Assembly (NCBI GenBank): GCA_963082975.1 | Contig: OY720346.1 | Span: forward strand, 70,051,267-70,115,266 | Source of the DNA: Labia minor | Lineage: Eukaryota; Arthropoda; Insecta; Dermaptera; Spongiphoridae | Length of the DNA stretch: 64,000 nucleotides | Reading direction: 5' to 3' | In this document: positions 36,901-51,660 of the stretch, piece by piece | Layout of the letters: every line of letters begins with the position of its first letter | Numbering within the stretch: position 1 is the stretch's first letter | Made by a program: the position numbers and the translations under genes | The notes under the pieces: generated by a model | The model's input: only the letters and a program-made list of their open reading frames with translations | What the model was told of the DNA's origin: nothing | Databases searched by the model: none

Positions 36901-39900
36901 ACTATATGTAAAATTTGTATTTGTAAAATTTGGCAGCACATTTTGAAAATCTCGCGGCACACAAAAATACCGCGGCACAGTGGTTGAGAATCACTGATAT
37001 ATACTAATATATTTACTTGAAGAATATATTCTTGTCCTGGTTGATTATTACTCGCTAATTCGGCTGCATGGGACATAACTGAAACGGATGTAACTTCTCG
37101 AGTAGCTAAAATTTCGGATACAAAACGGGCGTCTGACAATGGGAGAGCGTTAATTACAGCAGCCAATTCTAAATCTCCACCTCCTAAAGCGGCTGCTTGG
37201 GTCATTGCTCGAAGACGAGATCCACAAGTATCTACAAGAACTCCGCCTAAAGAGACTGTCGAAGAGATTGCCTGCAAGTGAAGATTCGCTTCATTCAAAG
37301 CCCAAAGAAACGATTCAATTTGTCGAGCAGAGTCTGCACTTGCATTGGAGTCTCTTTCACAACTGTAATAAAATAAAAAAAATTAGTTTAATTTTATATC
37401 AAATAAAAATCTTTATTTTTAATATTTTCTGCCTTTATAGTTAGATATTTGTATATTATACCTATGTACAAACATAAAATATTTATGCCATTGTAAACCC
37501 ATTTCATTATTTCTCTAAAATTTTAAAATATGTGTGATTCTAGATAAAAGTATATATATTTAAATATGCTATATACTTTCAATTAATTTTCAGATAAAAT
37601 ATTTGAAAAGGTGTACGAGGATGGGGTGAAAAGTATCCGGCCTGACCAAGAAAGACGATGTTTTTAAATTTTTTTTTTTTGTTTTATTTTTAAACATTCA
37701 AGATAGCGTTGTCAGCTGAACGTGTGCGAAATATTTTGCACAACCATTTGAATATGGAAAGCTGTGTGCAACATGGGCACCGCGTTTGCTAACGTTAGAT
37801 CAAAAACTGCTTCGAAAAACCATTTCTACCGACAATTTGGGGCTGTAGGAGTAATCCAAACAAATTTTTGCGTCGATTCATAACTGTTGATGAGACTTAA
37901 ATGAAAATAAATTAATTAGAACATCTTTATGAGAAATGTATCAGTGTTGATGGAGATTATGTTGAAAAATAAAGCAAAAAAAAAATTTAAAATGATCGTT
38001 TTCTTGGCCGGAAACTTTTCACTCCACTCTAGTATAATATATAGGTAGTATTATTTCACTTATTGAAATGTAAAATTAGAGCTTATTCTTGATATTTTTT
38101 ATAATCAGACAAAAGTTTTTCATTTTAAATATATATATATATATATAAATAATTGTATCTTTATGCTTTACATACGAGTCATTTGGATCTCCATCCAATC
38201 TTCTATGCAATGGAAGCATTAAAGCAATGTGTAAGCCGCCTGGGGAGGCTGGCACTAAAACTCGATATGGAGAAGAGCCAACTTTTGGTAAAGGATAAGA
38301 TAAATGATTTTCGACACTTATGCGAGTAGAAAAGCCAAGTGAAGAAGGAATTGATGGTGTTAAAATGGTAGTTAATGCTGTTGTTGGCGTAGGAGTTGTT
38401 GTAGGAGTAATAGTTGTAGTCGTTGTCGGCAATGTTGTTGTTGTTGTGGTTGTTGTTGGAATTGTAGTTGCTTGTGTTGTTGTACTACTCGGCTTAGAAA
38501 ATTTTGATCTATAACAAAAATAGTAGTTTGAAAAAGACTAAATTGGTTTTCTCTGGTAAAGGTATTATTATTTTTTAGCAATTTACTATACGCACTTTAA
38601 ATCTGGTTGAGGTAATAAATGTAAACACGGTACACATCGTAAATCTCTTGAAGGGCAGTCTTTTGAAATGTCCAGTTTCGTGCTAAAACCCGATGTTGTC
38701 CAAAATTGATTCCAAGTAGGTGCCGGTGTAATATGAATTCCAGACTGTTGTTCTAATTCCATCATCTAGAAAATAAATAAAAAAAAACAGAAAGTATTTC
38801 TAAATTAAAAAAACATGAATTTTAAAAAAATAAGACAATAAATATTATTAAATTAATAATAATTTGAAGTAAGAATAATTTGAATTTTATCGAATTTATT
38901 ATTTTGTGTATATATACCTTTATAAATCGCACTTTTTTATCAGGATCCACACGATATAAAACCATTTCGGTACTTAAAAAATTCCCAGGCTCATTTAACC
39001 AATTCAAATTCATTTTATTTGTTAATTGTGCAATTTCTGATGCGAAATAGCGATGATAGAATTCTCTACGGTTAAGTTTAAGTAGATTCTCACAGGCTTT
39101 GATTGAACTAGAGGAGGAATTGTCCTTTTTCTCCACTTGATCCGGACATTTGTCTTGCCAGGCGTGTTTTAAAGCAAGTGGAAGTGTGGCAATAGCATGC
39201 CCAATGGACATGACCTCTCTTGTTCTGAATAAAAAAAAATTATAAAAAAATATGTTTAGTTATTTATTTAAAAATGTATTTAATAAAGATCTACCAACCT
39301 GAGTGCAACATCGAGATCATCTTCAGCAAGTGATAAATTTCGAGGATTAAAACAATTTGTAGTACCACAATAAGTTTCTTGGAGATATTCACGAAGCCAA
39401 GGATCTTCTGCTTCCCCAGCCTATAAATAATGTCAAAATATTATTTTCAAATGATTAATGATATATGTATATATTCTACAATTATAAACTTTATAGAAAT
39501 TCTAAATATTATTAAAATATATACTATAAATATTATAAATCAAATTATAACCTGAAATTTTAATTTAATTCAATTGCAATTAAAATATGATAAATAAATG
39601 TTTCAACCTAAAAATATATTCAAAAAATTACTAACATTTCTTAATGATAGAACATAATATTTTACATTTGTGCATATGACAGTATTAATTTATTACATAT
39701 TACATATATTTTATTTGAATTAATTAATACTGTGTATCATCGTATGCAAAGAATACCAATATCTTATTTGCTTTATTTAGAGAATTTTTCAAAGAATATA
39801 AATAATTTATTTTATATTCAAATCAAATAAAAAATTTGAAATAAAGAAAAAAAAAGTAATTAGGTCAATGATGTCAAAAATTCATTATATATATAAATAT

Positions 39901-42900
39901 ATGAGAATATTAAAAGCAGTTTTTAAAAAATTTACTTTCAAAATTATATTAGAGATTTTTAAAGGAGGAAAATTCTTTTTGGATTCTTTGATAGGTTCTT
40001 GCATATAATTTTTTATATAATTATATACTTAACAATTATATTACTTTACTCAGGAAGACTTTATAACGAATTAACTTCTGCCATTAATTATTAATATTTA
40101 AATAAATTTCATAAATTTATAAACTTAATCATGGATTAAATATTATATTTCTAGAGTATTGACTTAGGAATAAAAACTGAGTGAATGTTTTACAACAAAG
40201 AAGATTAATAAAATCAAATTTTAATAAATAATTTTCATCCATTTAGATTTGCAATTTTTAAAAATTTTAAAATTTTATAAAATTTATCTTCAAAAATAAA
40301 TAAAAACTAAGTTACATTATTAGACAAAAAAATGAATCTCTTTATTTCATCTTTTATCTTTAAAAATTGTATGGTATCTTTTTCTTCTTTTTAAACTTTA
40401 CTTACACACTTTTTAGCCTACCTATTGAAGAATATTTCTTTCTTTCTTTAAAAGAAAAAAAAAAATCTCAAGAATTTTAAAGTTAAATTGAGATATTCAA
40501 TCCTTAGCATATTGTCTAATTGATTGATTATTTTTGTTTTTATTTAATTTTACTTTATAAACATTTAATTTAATTTGATTAAATATACAACAATATTCAA
40601 TTCTATACCTGAGTATTATTAGCAATTTTCGCATGCCAAAATTGTTCAAGTGAGTTCATATGGTTGAAGGTGTACATTAAGGAATGTATAGCGATTTCGT
40701 CAGGCCCAAAAAGGGCTGCTTCGCGGTGACTTATCAAATCGGGGAATAAAAGTCGTAGAGGTGAAGCATGTCCTGTTTGGGCACTTAAAGGTTCCAGACG
40801 ATTTCGTAGCATATCAAGAAATGAACGAAAGGCAGTGAAATGCATTGCAACGAGGACAGGAACTCGTGCATTTCGTGCATGAGAGAGAAGACGAGCGACA
40901 GACGACGTTCTCGATTCAGCAAGCTATAAAAATAAACATAAAAAATTTTACAAAATTACAAGCAATAAATTCATTTATCACACAACTTATTACCTGCAAT
41001 ATTTTTATTAAACTTTAATTAACATGAATAAAAATAAAATAAACTACTAATATCAACAATTTTCAAGAAAATATGTTTTTGATGTCGTTTTTATATATTT
41101 TATTACCTCTTTATAAACTTGGTCCTTCTTGGACTTACATTAGAATAGTGTTTCTCAACCTTTTTGGAACAAACGCCGACTTCGAAAGGCCGGTTTCATA
41201 ATTCGCCCCCCTATAAATCTTAACAGATAAAAATTCAAAATCATCTTACCTTTTTTTTTAGAACCATATTGAAAAAAGCGGAAAAAGCCTGTCCGCAAAA
41301 TCATCTTATTTTTTTTAGAGTTAAAAATGATTTCGCCCCCCAAAAATACTATCGCCCTCCAAAATCGTATAGTCAAATAATCGCCCCCTTTAAGATGTAT
41401 CGTCCAGGTTGAAAATCACTACCTTAGAATAAATATATTAAACTCAGTCGTCTGATAATTTGTTTAACACGATGTTTTCAAATCATCATAATTTTTTTTT
41501 ATAACAATTAGGAAAAATAATTAAGAAATAATACACTAATAAGAGAAGGTATACATTTTAAGTAAAATTATTTCAAAATATAATTATGTAAAATTTTAGT
41601 ATGGAAAATAAGAGTAATACTTTATAATACAATTATTTATTAAAATGGCATTGAATTCTAATGGTGGGACGACAGAAAGATATTGTAGGTTTGCTATTTT
41701 GTGTTTTTGAATGGATGATTACCTCGAATTGTTCGATTGCGACCACGCACACCTCCTGGGTGGAATTAAGTGCTTCACTTAAATCTCGGATCAGCTGAGC
41801 ACTATACTGATCGGATCCATGGACAATCACAACACGAGACCATCCAAGTCTCTTAGTTATTGCAACCAGCGCCTAAAATACAATATTTATTAATAAAATT
41901 TAACATTAGTTTAATTTTATTAAAATTAAATATAAAGAAATAAATTAATTAACAATCAAAAGAAAATTAAGTTATCTATAATACAATAATATATATATAT
42001 ACATATATCTATATATATTTATATTATTTTTTTAAATTTATATAATTTGTTATTTGTTTTAACTAAATTTAATTAATGATTTAAAAAGAATTAATAAAAA
42101 TTTAAAATTTGTATATTAATATTCCAAGTAACTGTAGCATAAGTGATGCATGTCAATATTTAAGAAGATAATAATCATTTACAAAAAACATAATTAATAT
42201 AATATTCAAAATATTTATATAATATAATTTAATTCTGTAAATTCATTTAATTTATATTTATATAAATAAGTAAAAAAAAAAAGATTTTACATATAAAATT
42301 TCATCTTTTTCTTATAAATCAAATAGATTGAATTTAAAATCAATAGCTTTTTTCAATTTTTAGAAAAAATTATTTCACACTGTGTGCGTATGTGTGTGAT
42401 TATTTAATAAATATGCAACAAATCTAGATAACCCCTTGAAGACTGCAACCAACTTGGAAGGCATGTAAATATATACCAAACCGTCAGGCGCCTAATTAGA
42501 AAATTTGATTAGTGGATGGGGAAGGGTGAAAAATTTTTATAGTATGCTATTTTATGCGTGTTAACTCTAAAAATAGGCAATTTTTAAATATACAAGTAAA
42601 AACACCTATAAAAATATTATAAACTATAAATGTATTTTAACAAGTATATAGGGTAAAGCATACAGTCGTTGACCCCCTTAAGCAATTCCTAGCACTCTTT
42701 AATGCATATCTGGGCAAATTGCGGAACAATCTGTGTCAAATTAGATTTGAAAAACATAGATACTATGAGCATTTTGATGAATAAAAAAAAATCATTTTCT
42801 CATGACATTTTCAATAAGCACGCAAAAATCCTAAAAAATACAGTTATTAGCCCCCTGTTATTATTAGGTATTCTATAGTGATTATACAACCATAAAACAA

Positions 42901-45900
42901 ACGATTACATAATCATAGTTAATAGCGCAATTTTTAAAATAAAAATTATTTGTGTTTTAGTGATGGGGGGCCAATGACTGCCTCGGGGCTAACGACTGTA
43001 TAATTTACTTAATGTACTTTAGCAATTCAAAAATTTAAAAACCTATGTTTCTTCAATAATTATATGTACAAAGATTTAAAAAAGAAAAAAAAAAGAAAAT
43101 TTTTAAAATAATTTCTTTCTTCTGTTCTAAAATTTTAGGACTTAGAGTTTCCCATTTTTTCTAAAAGGCTTTTATAGGATAGATTGAAGGGCCTTTAACA
43201 GAGTTTAAATCCCAGAATTAGATTTATTATATTATATTGAATTATATTAACACAATATTTCTAATTATAATTGAATTCCATTTACAATAAATATTTATGT
43301 AATTAAAATAATGAATAATAGATAGTAAATTTTTTTTTTTGATAAAGAATAAAAAATGAAAATTACTTTAGCACGTTCTTCTGTTGGTATAATCATTAAA
43401 TCAGAATTTAATTGTATAGTCGGTATTGCGGCTCTGTCCAATATCCTTGAAATTTCCGGATCTAACGATAATCCGATTCCATCTAACAAGCCCAATTGAA
43501 ATGAATCCAGATTTTCACGATCATCATTGAACAACTCGCCGTTGTTGTTGTTTTTTAATTGTGGATAGAACTCGCTTAATTGATTAGCCGCCTCACGAAA
43601 TCGTCCACAACTGTCAAAAATCCTCGCACCTAAAAAAAAAATCAGAAAGTCAGTCCATTAACAATAATTCATTTCCATTTATTTTAATTATCCAAAAGAA
43701 GCATCGCACTTTTTTTAAAATTCTTTTTCATATTCTGACCTAATTCAGTCTGAAACAAGCTTTAAAATCAAGACTTTCTCATTAATTTATTACATTTTTT
43801 TTCTAATGATCAGTTTTATAGGATTAATATTTCATAAAACTGGTTGTTTGAAATACAATTAATAATTTTAATTAATTAATTTTATAAATAGAGATATAAA
43901 CTAGGAAAAAAATAATTGATTTGAATTCAATTATAGAAAAAAATCTATTTTTAAAATAGATAAATTTTGATAAATTATTTATAAATAACTAAATCAAATA
44001 AATAAAAAAAATTCCTTGAAATATAATTTTTTCCAATCAAATTGTTATTTTTTATTAAAATATTTTTCAAGTTTATGCTATAGAATTTAATTATATATTT
44101 AAATATATATTTCCAAAGTATAACTTTATAAGTTTTATTAATAATTTACTCGTATATTTTTATATTTTATTTTTGTTCTTATATTCTCCGTTTTATAAAA
44201 GATTAATAGCATATAGGTGAATGTAAAAAATAGTCCAAAATTTGTTTTTATATTTGATATAATATAAAACAGGGATGTCCAACCTTTTAATTTAATGGGC
44301 CACATCGCAAACTTAAATATTTAACTGGGTCGTAAAATTACCAGAATATGTTAAGGCTAGCTAGTGAATGTCTCAAAACTTATGGAGATTTTTGGGGATA
44401 GAGGTGGTTTTTTGTTTTTGAATGTTGCAGCCTTTTTTTTATAGCCTCGAAGTTATAGGTCGCTTGCCGGACTGTGAATTCTTTAAAATTTAACTCCAAA
44501 ATGAGTCGATAGTGGGCCGCATCAAAACTTTGAGTGGGCCGCAATGCGGCCCGCGGGCCGCGAGTTGGACATCCATGATATAATAATATTAAAAACCTCT
44601 CTCTTCTTATCTATCTTTCCCCTTCCACGTGCTGGAGGGAAGAAAAAATATAGTTTAATCTGGAATCTGATCAAACAATTATTATTAAAGTATAATATTA
44701 ATTCAAGAAAAAATTAATATGTGACTTGTCATGATTTTTACTATCTCGCCAGTAGTATTGCGATCATGAAAATTTTCGATGTCGAGATTTTGATGTTTTT
44801 ATACGTTTTGAAGGTCCCTCAGTCATTTTCACTAAGGTTGAGAAAAATGTCTGTGTGTGTGTGTGTGTGAACTGGGTCATTACTTACAACGTTTTGATTT
44901 TTTTCCTCTAAAGTGACCGTAAAAATAAAGATTTATGTTTGGTAGTTTTTCACATGATTAAAAATTGTATACAACTGCTTTATATAGAATTTCAGCTTGA
45001 TTGAATTGCTGAAAGTACCGGAATTAATTTTTTAACACTGCAAATCACGCGCCAGCACGTGACGTGGTGTTATCAACAAAGAGACAAACACGCGCTGGTT
45101 TAATAAATATTATTTATTAATTTTAAAATTTGTAATTTAATTAATTAAATATAATATATGTTATTTAATCCAATTCAAATTTGGGTGATAGTCGAGTGGA
45201 GACATTCCAGATTTTTTAGTTAATTGTATTAAAAATATATTCTTTTGTTTATTCAAATAACTTCATTTATCAATTATAATATCATATAAATAAATTCTTT
45301 TTTCTTTCTGTTCCAGTAGAGTGTATAGATTAGGTTAAAAATTGTAACACTTTTTCTTTACAAGTCAACAAAAAAGACACCGAACTAGTTTTTCCTACCA
45401 GTTAATTTAAAAGAGGAGTTGCACTACCTGGATGAGAAAAACATGTTAGATTCATTAAAAATTAAATTACTAATCAATTAATTATCATAATACAGTTAGA
45501 AGAAAATATTTAAATTAAAATTAATTTTAAGTAGAAGTATATAAATATGTAATTTTAAAAGAATAATAAAATCAAAGACTTCTAAACCACCTGATTCAAA
45601 AACCATATTACAAATGAGATATTACACTTATTTTTAATACAAATAAAATAAAACTAGAGTTTTAATAATAAAATAAGAATGTATATGATCAGATTGTTTA
45701 TAAAAGAGCAATAAAATAATTGATTAATTAATTTTAACAACATGCTCTATGAATAAATATAAAATAAGGTATAATACCATATATATATATACATACAGGT
45801 CTGTTCAAAAGAAAAGGTGAATTTTGAATTTTCGCGGGCTGTGTACATTCGATTATCGAAATTTATTTTTGTTATGTTGGTAAAAATATGTTTCTCTATA

Positions 45901-48900
45901 TTATCAGTCATTTTGGATTAGTAGTTTGTTTTTAACAACTGAAACTTGAAAGAATCTGTATTAAATTTTGCGTTAAAATGGAATAAAGTGCTCCAATGCT
46001 CTTTAAATGTTTACTGTAGAATTCGGCGAGTCTACTTTGTCTCAAACAAATATTTATAAGTGATGAAAAAAGCACACTATTTTATAATGTACATATCTGT
46101 ACAAAGTATATTGTATTCTGTTTTTAACTAACTTATTTTTAACTAACAGCCAAACTAGAGTTTTTCTATGCTTATTTGTCATTTCCTTTCAGTTAGTCAA
46201 TCAATTTTTTAAATAATTTTTTGTTTTTGATCTTTTCGCTCCCCTCCCTTTAGAGCAGGGGTGTCTAAACTATGACCATTCGAGGGCCACATTGCAAAAA
46301 AAAATATATGCTGGGCCTCACATAAATATCATTTTACCTTTTTTTTGTTTTGTTTTAGAACCATATTGAAAAAATTTAAATATTTTCATAATATGCGAAT
46401 TTGCGTTCTCAAAGGGTAATAGGGGGCCGAAGTTTAGACACCCCTGCTTTAGAGTTCTTACGCCCCTCCCCTCCCCAAGGGGACCTCATCCCACATTTGA
46501 AAATCGCTGAAATAAAACATCGAGCAAAATCTTTATATTTTATCTCTTTTTAGTAAATTAAAATTATTTATTTATATTATAGTTAGAACATTTAAATTTC
46601 GTTTAAAAGGATTCATTTGAAAGTAAATTAATATTTGTTATATGACAATAACAAATTATAAGTTAAAGAAAGAAAAAAAAATTATTTATTATATACTTTC
46701 AATTTTCACTTGTTTTCAAATTCCTCGAATTACTTCTTTAGCAAATTTATAATCAAAAATTGAGAAAGTTGCCTATTTTCAATTGAAAGAGGCTTGAAAC
46801 GAAATGGAAAGTGATTTGGCACGCGCTATGATCATTTAACCTCTGACCCAAGTAAATGGGCTGGGGGGGGGGGAGATCTAAAGTACGGGCTATTACGAAA
46901 CCTGTTCTTACTTGCTGATTATCAAAGACCAGCAGCCAACATATCATGTCATTTTCATACATAAAAATACTATTATTAATTTCAAAACAAATCACTTGTA
47001 AATATCAATTATCCCCAATTTAATTGAAATTATTATACGATGAGTAAAAATAAATAATAATTTTTTAAAAGAAATTTAATTATTTTATTTAAAAGCAAAA
47101 CCTAAAAATTTATTTTTTAAACTCCAAAAAATAAAAAAATGAGCTTTGGCCAGGCACAGAACCGACCGACGATTTGAAATAAATTAATTTCCAAACAACG
47201 TTATATATATATAAATATACACATATATGTAGATATATACATTTTATATATATATATAAAACAACCTCTGACTTTTGTACGTCCTACGCAAAGACAACGC
47301 CTATCAAGCCGGTTATATCAATGAGGTGTCCTATGATCAGTAGAACGGGTCTTCTCAACCTTGATCTTGATTTTCTTGATCGGAGGCGCTATCAAGTAAC
47401 TTTCCCCAATGTTGTTCCCGGAGGCTGGGTTGACTCCGTCCCATAGATCCCAGCTAGGGAAATTCCCTTTCCAGGCCCGGGACTTGAATCCGAGACCATG
47501 TGAATGTGAGGTAGGTTCGCTACCCACACACCCAATGGCGCCTTATATATATATATAATGTATCAAAAAAAAATAGTTTTAAAACTTGAATTAAAATGAC
47601 TAAATTATATTATCTTAGTTTTTATTTTTAGTTTAATTAATCAATTATTTATCACTACTATATTTTAAGTGAAAATTTTTTCGACAATGAATATAAAATT
47701 AATACTTTGTAAACTACCACTTCGGGTTTCCGAATATACGCCAAAAGTTAATCAATTAATGCTATTGATGCATTAAGTAAATATACAAAATTTTATCAAA
47801 ATCCGTTGAGCCGTTCAAGCTATACACGTCTATATGGACACACAATGGACAGACGGACAGACATCATGCTAAAAATACTTTTTTCTGTTAACAAAATACA
47901 TGATTCATGGAGACATGTAACAATCTCCACTTGTGAAATTTGGTGTGAAAACAATACCTACCCTTCCTATCGTCGGTCAGTAAAAATTGATGTGTCCTTT
48001 AATTAATATATTTTCATATCCATAATAAATAAAATTAAATATTTATAAATCTTAAAAATTCTTGAATAAAATATTTATTTGATGGATTTATCATTATTTA
48101 CATAAGTATATACGTATATATATTTAACAGATTCTGAGTTATTTAAAACTTTTATTTTAATATTTATTTTACTATATTAATGTTAAGTATGTTTTCACCA
48201 CACACACCAAATGTTTTTTCTTCTCATCTTTCCATTTTAATCTTCATTCATCTCTGTCGTGTTAATTTCATTAGCTATAATCTAATCTCGATGATCTGTT
48301 TATATCAGATATTACATTTTGTTCTAATAGGATTTTGATTGGATCAAATAATAATAAATAAGAACAAAAAACCTGCCCGAAGCAATTATTAATTCGATCT
48401 CCAAGATTAAGCACATTAAAAAAAAAGTAGGTGTTAGTGTCACCAATGACAGTCTCATCATGTAAGAATTAAATTAAAGAAATAATAATAATAATAATAA
48501 AATGTAATTTTAGCTAATGGAGTAAATTATTAAATTTTTTTATTAATTTTTTCTGCTTAGCTATTTTAAAATATAAATATATTATGTATTTAGTAAAATA
48601 AAACCAAAGAAAGATCAATCATTTAAAACAAAAGTTATAAGAAAGAAAGGGAATCTAAAATGTAAATTAATAATGGTTTCAGAGGAAAAACAAAAAAATA
48701 TATATTTATTTAAATTGAAAGGACGAACACAAACAAAGCTAGGTATTAGCACTGTTATTTATTTGAAATTAATATTATATTATTATATACAAGGCATGTT
48801 CAAAAGAAAAGGTGAATTTTGAATTATCGTGGGCTGTATATATTAGATTATCGAAATTTATTTTTGTTATGTTGGTACAAATATGTTTCTCTATATTATC

Positions 48901-51627
48901 AGTCATTTTGGATTAGTAGTTTGTTTTTAACAACTGAAAAAGTTAGTCACGTTTTTGTGTTTTTCGATATTTTACTTTAAAAAAAAATGGATCAAAGAAT
49001 TTGTATTAAATTTTGCCTTAAAAATGGAATAAAGTGCTCCAACTTTTAAAAAGCACGCCAAGTTCGATCAAATGTGAAGGTTTTGCTCACTGTTTTCTTC
49101 GATTACATTGACGTGGTGCATCATGAGTTCTTGCCAACAGGTCGTACTGTTAATAAAGGAAACTAGATAGAAGTTATGCAACGTTTGCCTGAAGCAATAC
49201 AACTCAAATGATCGGAATTGTGGAAAAACAAATCATGAATTCTGCATCACGATAATGCATCAGCTCAAACATCATTGCTTGTTCGTGATTTTTTGGCCAA
49301 AAACAACACCGTAATCATGCCTCACCACCGTATTCACCAGATTTGGCTCCCTGTGACTTTTTTCTATTCCCAAAACTGAAGAGACCAATGAAAGAAAAGC
49401 ATTTTGACACAATGGATGAGATAAAGTCGGAATCGAAGAACGAGCTGATGGCCATACCGAAAAGCTCATTTCAGAAGTTCTTCGACGATTGGAAGAAGCG
49501 CTGGCATAAGTGCATTATCCGAGGGGAATTAATTTGAAGGGAACAAAATGGATATTGATGAATAAAAAGTAAATACTTTTCAAAATAATTCACAATATTC
49601 ACCTTTTGTTTTGAACAAACCTCGTATGTATGTATAATACATAGTTAAACGGAGACATGAAAGAAGTGGAGATGTACGAAGATTGGTCTCTTGATCAATG
49701 AAGTATATAATAAGTTGACCTGTGGCCAGGCCCAGAACCGACCGACGGTTTGAAATAGATTAATTTCCAGCTACAGAAACAATTTCAAATAATTTAAATG
49801 TATCTATTAATGCAATAAAAAACAGATATGGATATAACATAAATATTTTTAATTTGATTTTATTTATAATATATAAGTTGAGCTGGATGTGACGTCATAT
49901 AATTTTAAATTAAGAAGAAACTAATGAAGATGATTTTTCCCGAGGATTAAACCAATACAAAGTGCATGATTCGTGGATATTTGTAAAAATCTCCACATGT
50001 GAAATTTGGTTGGAAAACAATACCTCCCTTACCATCGTCGGTCGGTAAAAAGTTGTATCAATTGGCACAATTAGTATTACTGGTAAGCATAGGTATGGTG
50101 GAGATGCAGTCTCATCTTTAAATGACCATCATAGAAGGAACCTACGTTTCATCCACGAAATCAAGACATGAAGATCGGGATAACATTATACCGAGGACCT
50201 CATAAATGGCCTGCGCTCTATAATAATATTTTTTTATGAGATAAAAGATGAAACCTTGCACATAATACGAATTAGTAAATAGGATTCGAGAAATTCTTTC
50301 CTACATCCCACACAATTTCTTTCAAATACTCGTTTGAGGAGGTCGGTTGACGTCTCAAGTACCTACATTGAATTTTAATCGATTTTTATATAACAGTTTT
50401 AATTTCAAATAAATAACTCTTTAAACATAAAATTTATAAGTCGATTTCAAGTTACTTTTCGCCTCCTCGGTATAATGAAAAATGTAATTTTTTTATCAGA
50501 TAATTTAAAAAGTAAAATAAGCTGGAGTGTCTCCACTCGACTATCTCGCAAATTTGAATTGGATTAATTAACATATATTATATTTAAATTAAATTTAATT
50601 AATTATAAATTAAAATTAATAAATAATATTTATTAAATCAGCGCATGTTTGGTTCTTTGTTGATGACATCACATCACGTGTTGGCGCGTGATTTGCAGTG
50701 AGTGTTAAAAAATTAATTCCGGAACTTACAGCGATTCAAACAATCTGAAATTCTATATATAGCAGTTTTATACAATTTTTAATCATGTGAAAAACTATCA
50801 AATATATATCTTTATTTTTACGGTCACTTTAGAGGAAAAAATCAAAACGTAGTAGATAATGACCCACTTCCGGATGAGCTACATTTCTCAAAAGTTGATA
50901 GAAAACTATGAATTTTGAATAATGCCCATGTACCAAATTTCATGACTCTAGCTCAAACTGTTTTTGCGTAATCTTGTCTATACACACACACAGACATTTA
51001 TCTCAACTTTAGTGAAAATGATTCAGGAACCTTCAAAACATGTAAAAACATCAAAATCTCGACATCAAAAATTTTCGTGATCGTGGCGAGATAGTAAAAA
51101 AGTAATGTAATTAACATATAATAAAATAAAATTACCCAATAATGAAGACTAATATGTATATCTATCAATTCTTTAACGATATTATTATTAAAAAATCAAA
51201 TCAAATTATAAATAAAATTAAATATTAAGATTTAAATGGAACATTATATTTTACAAGGTTATATAAATAACTTATTAATTTTTTTAAAAAAATAATTTGA
51301 CCATACGTAGCATGAACTTGGTTTGAATTAAATTTTATATATATATAAATATAAATATATTTTATTATTCTTATAAAAAAATTGAATAAATTAAAAAATA
51401 ATCTAAATACAATTTTTGTTCAAATTAAAATAAAAAAATCGATTTATAAAATGAGAATATTTCAATATTTAAGAATAAAAATGAAATGCAAATTTCGTCC
51501 TCGAATTCTCAATTGCTCATATCTTTTAGTTGTATCAAAATGACCCTCTCCCGCCTCCCTTTCATCATCTTCATCCTAATAAGAACCAGTAGATTTCCAT
51601 TTTTTAAAATGTAAATATATTATATGC

Positions 51628-51660
<33 letters not shown>

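Noticed and set aside
38320..38514. Val-rich plus-strand ORF
   Set aside because: Antisense reading of the Thr-rich linker codons of exon 9.
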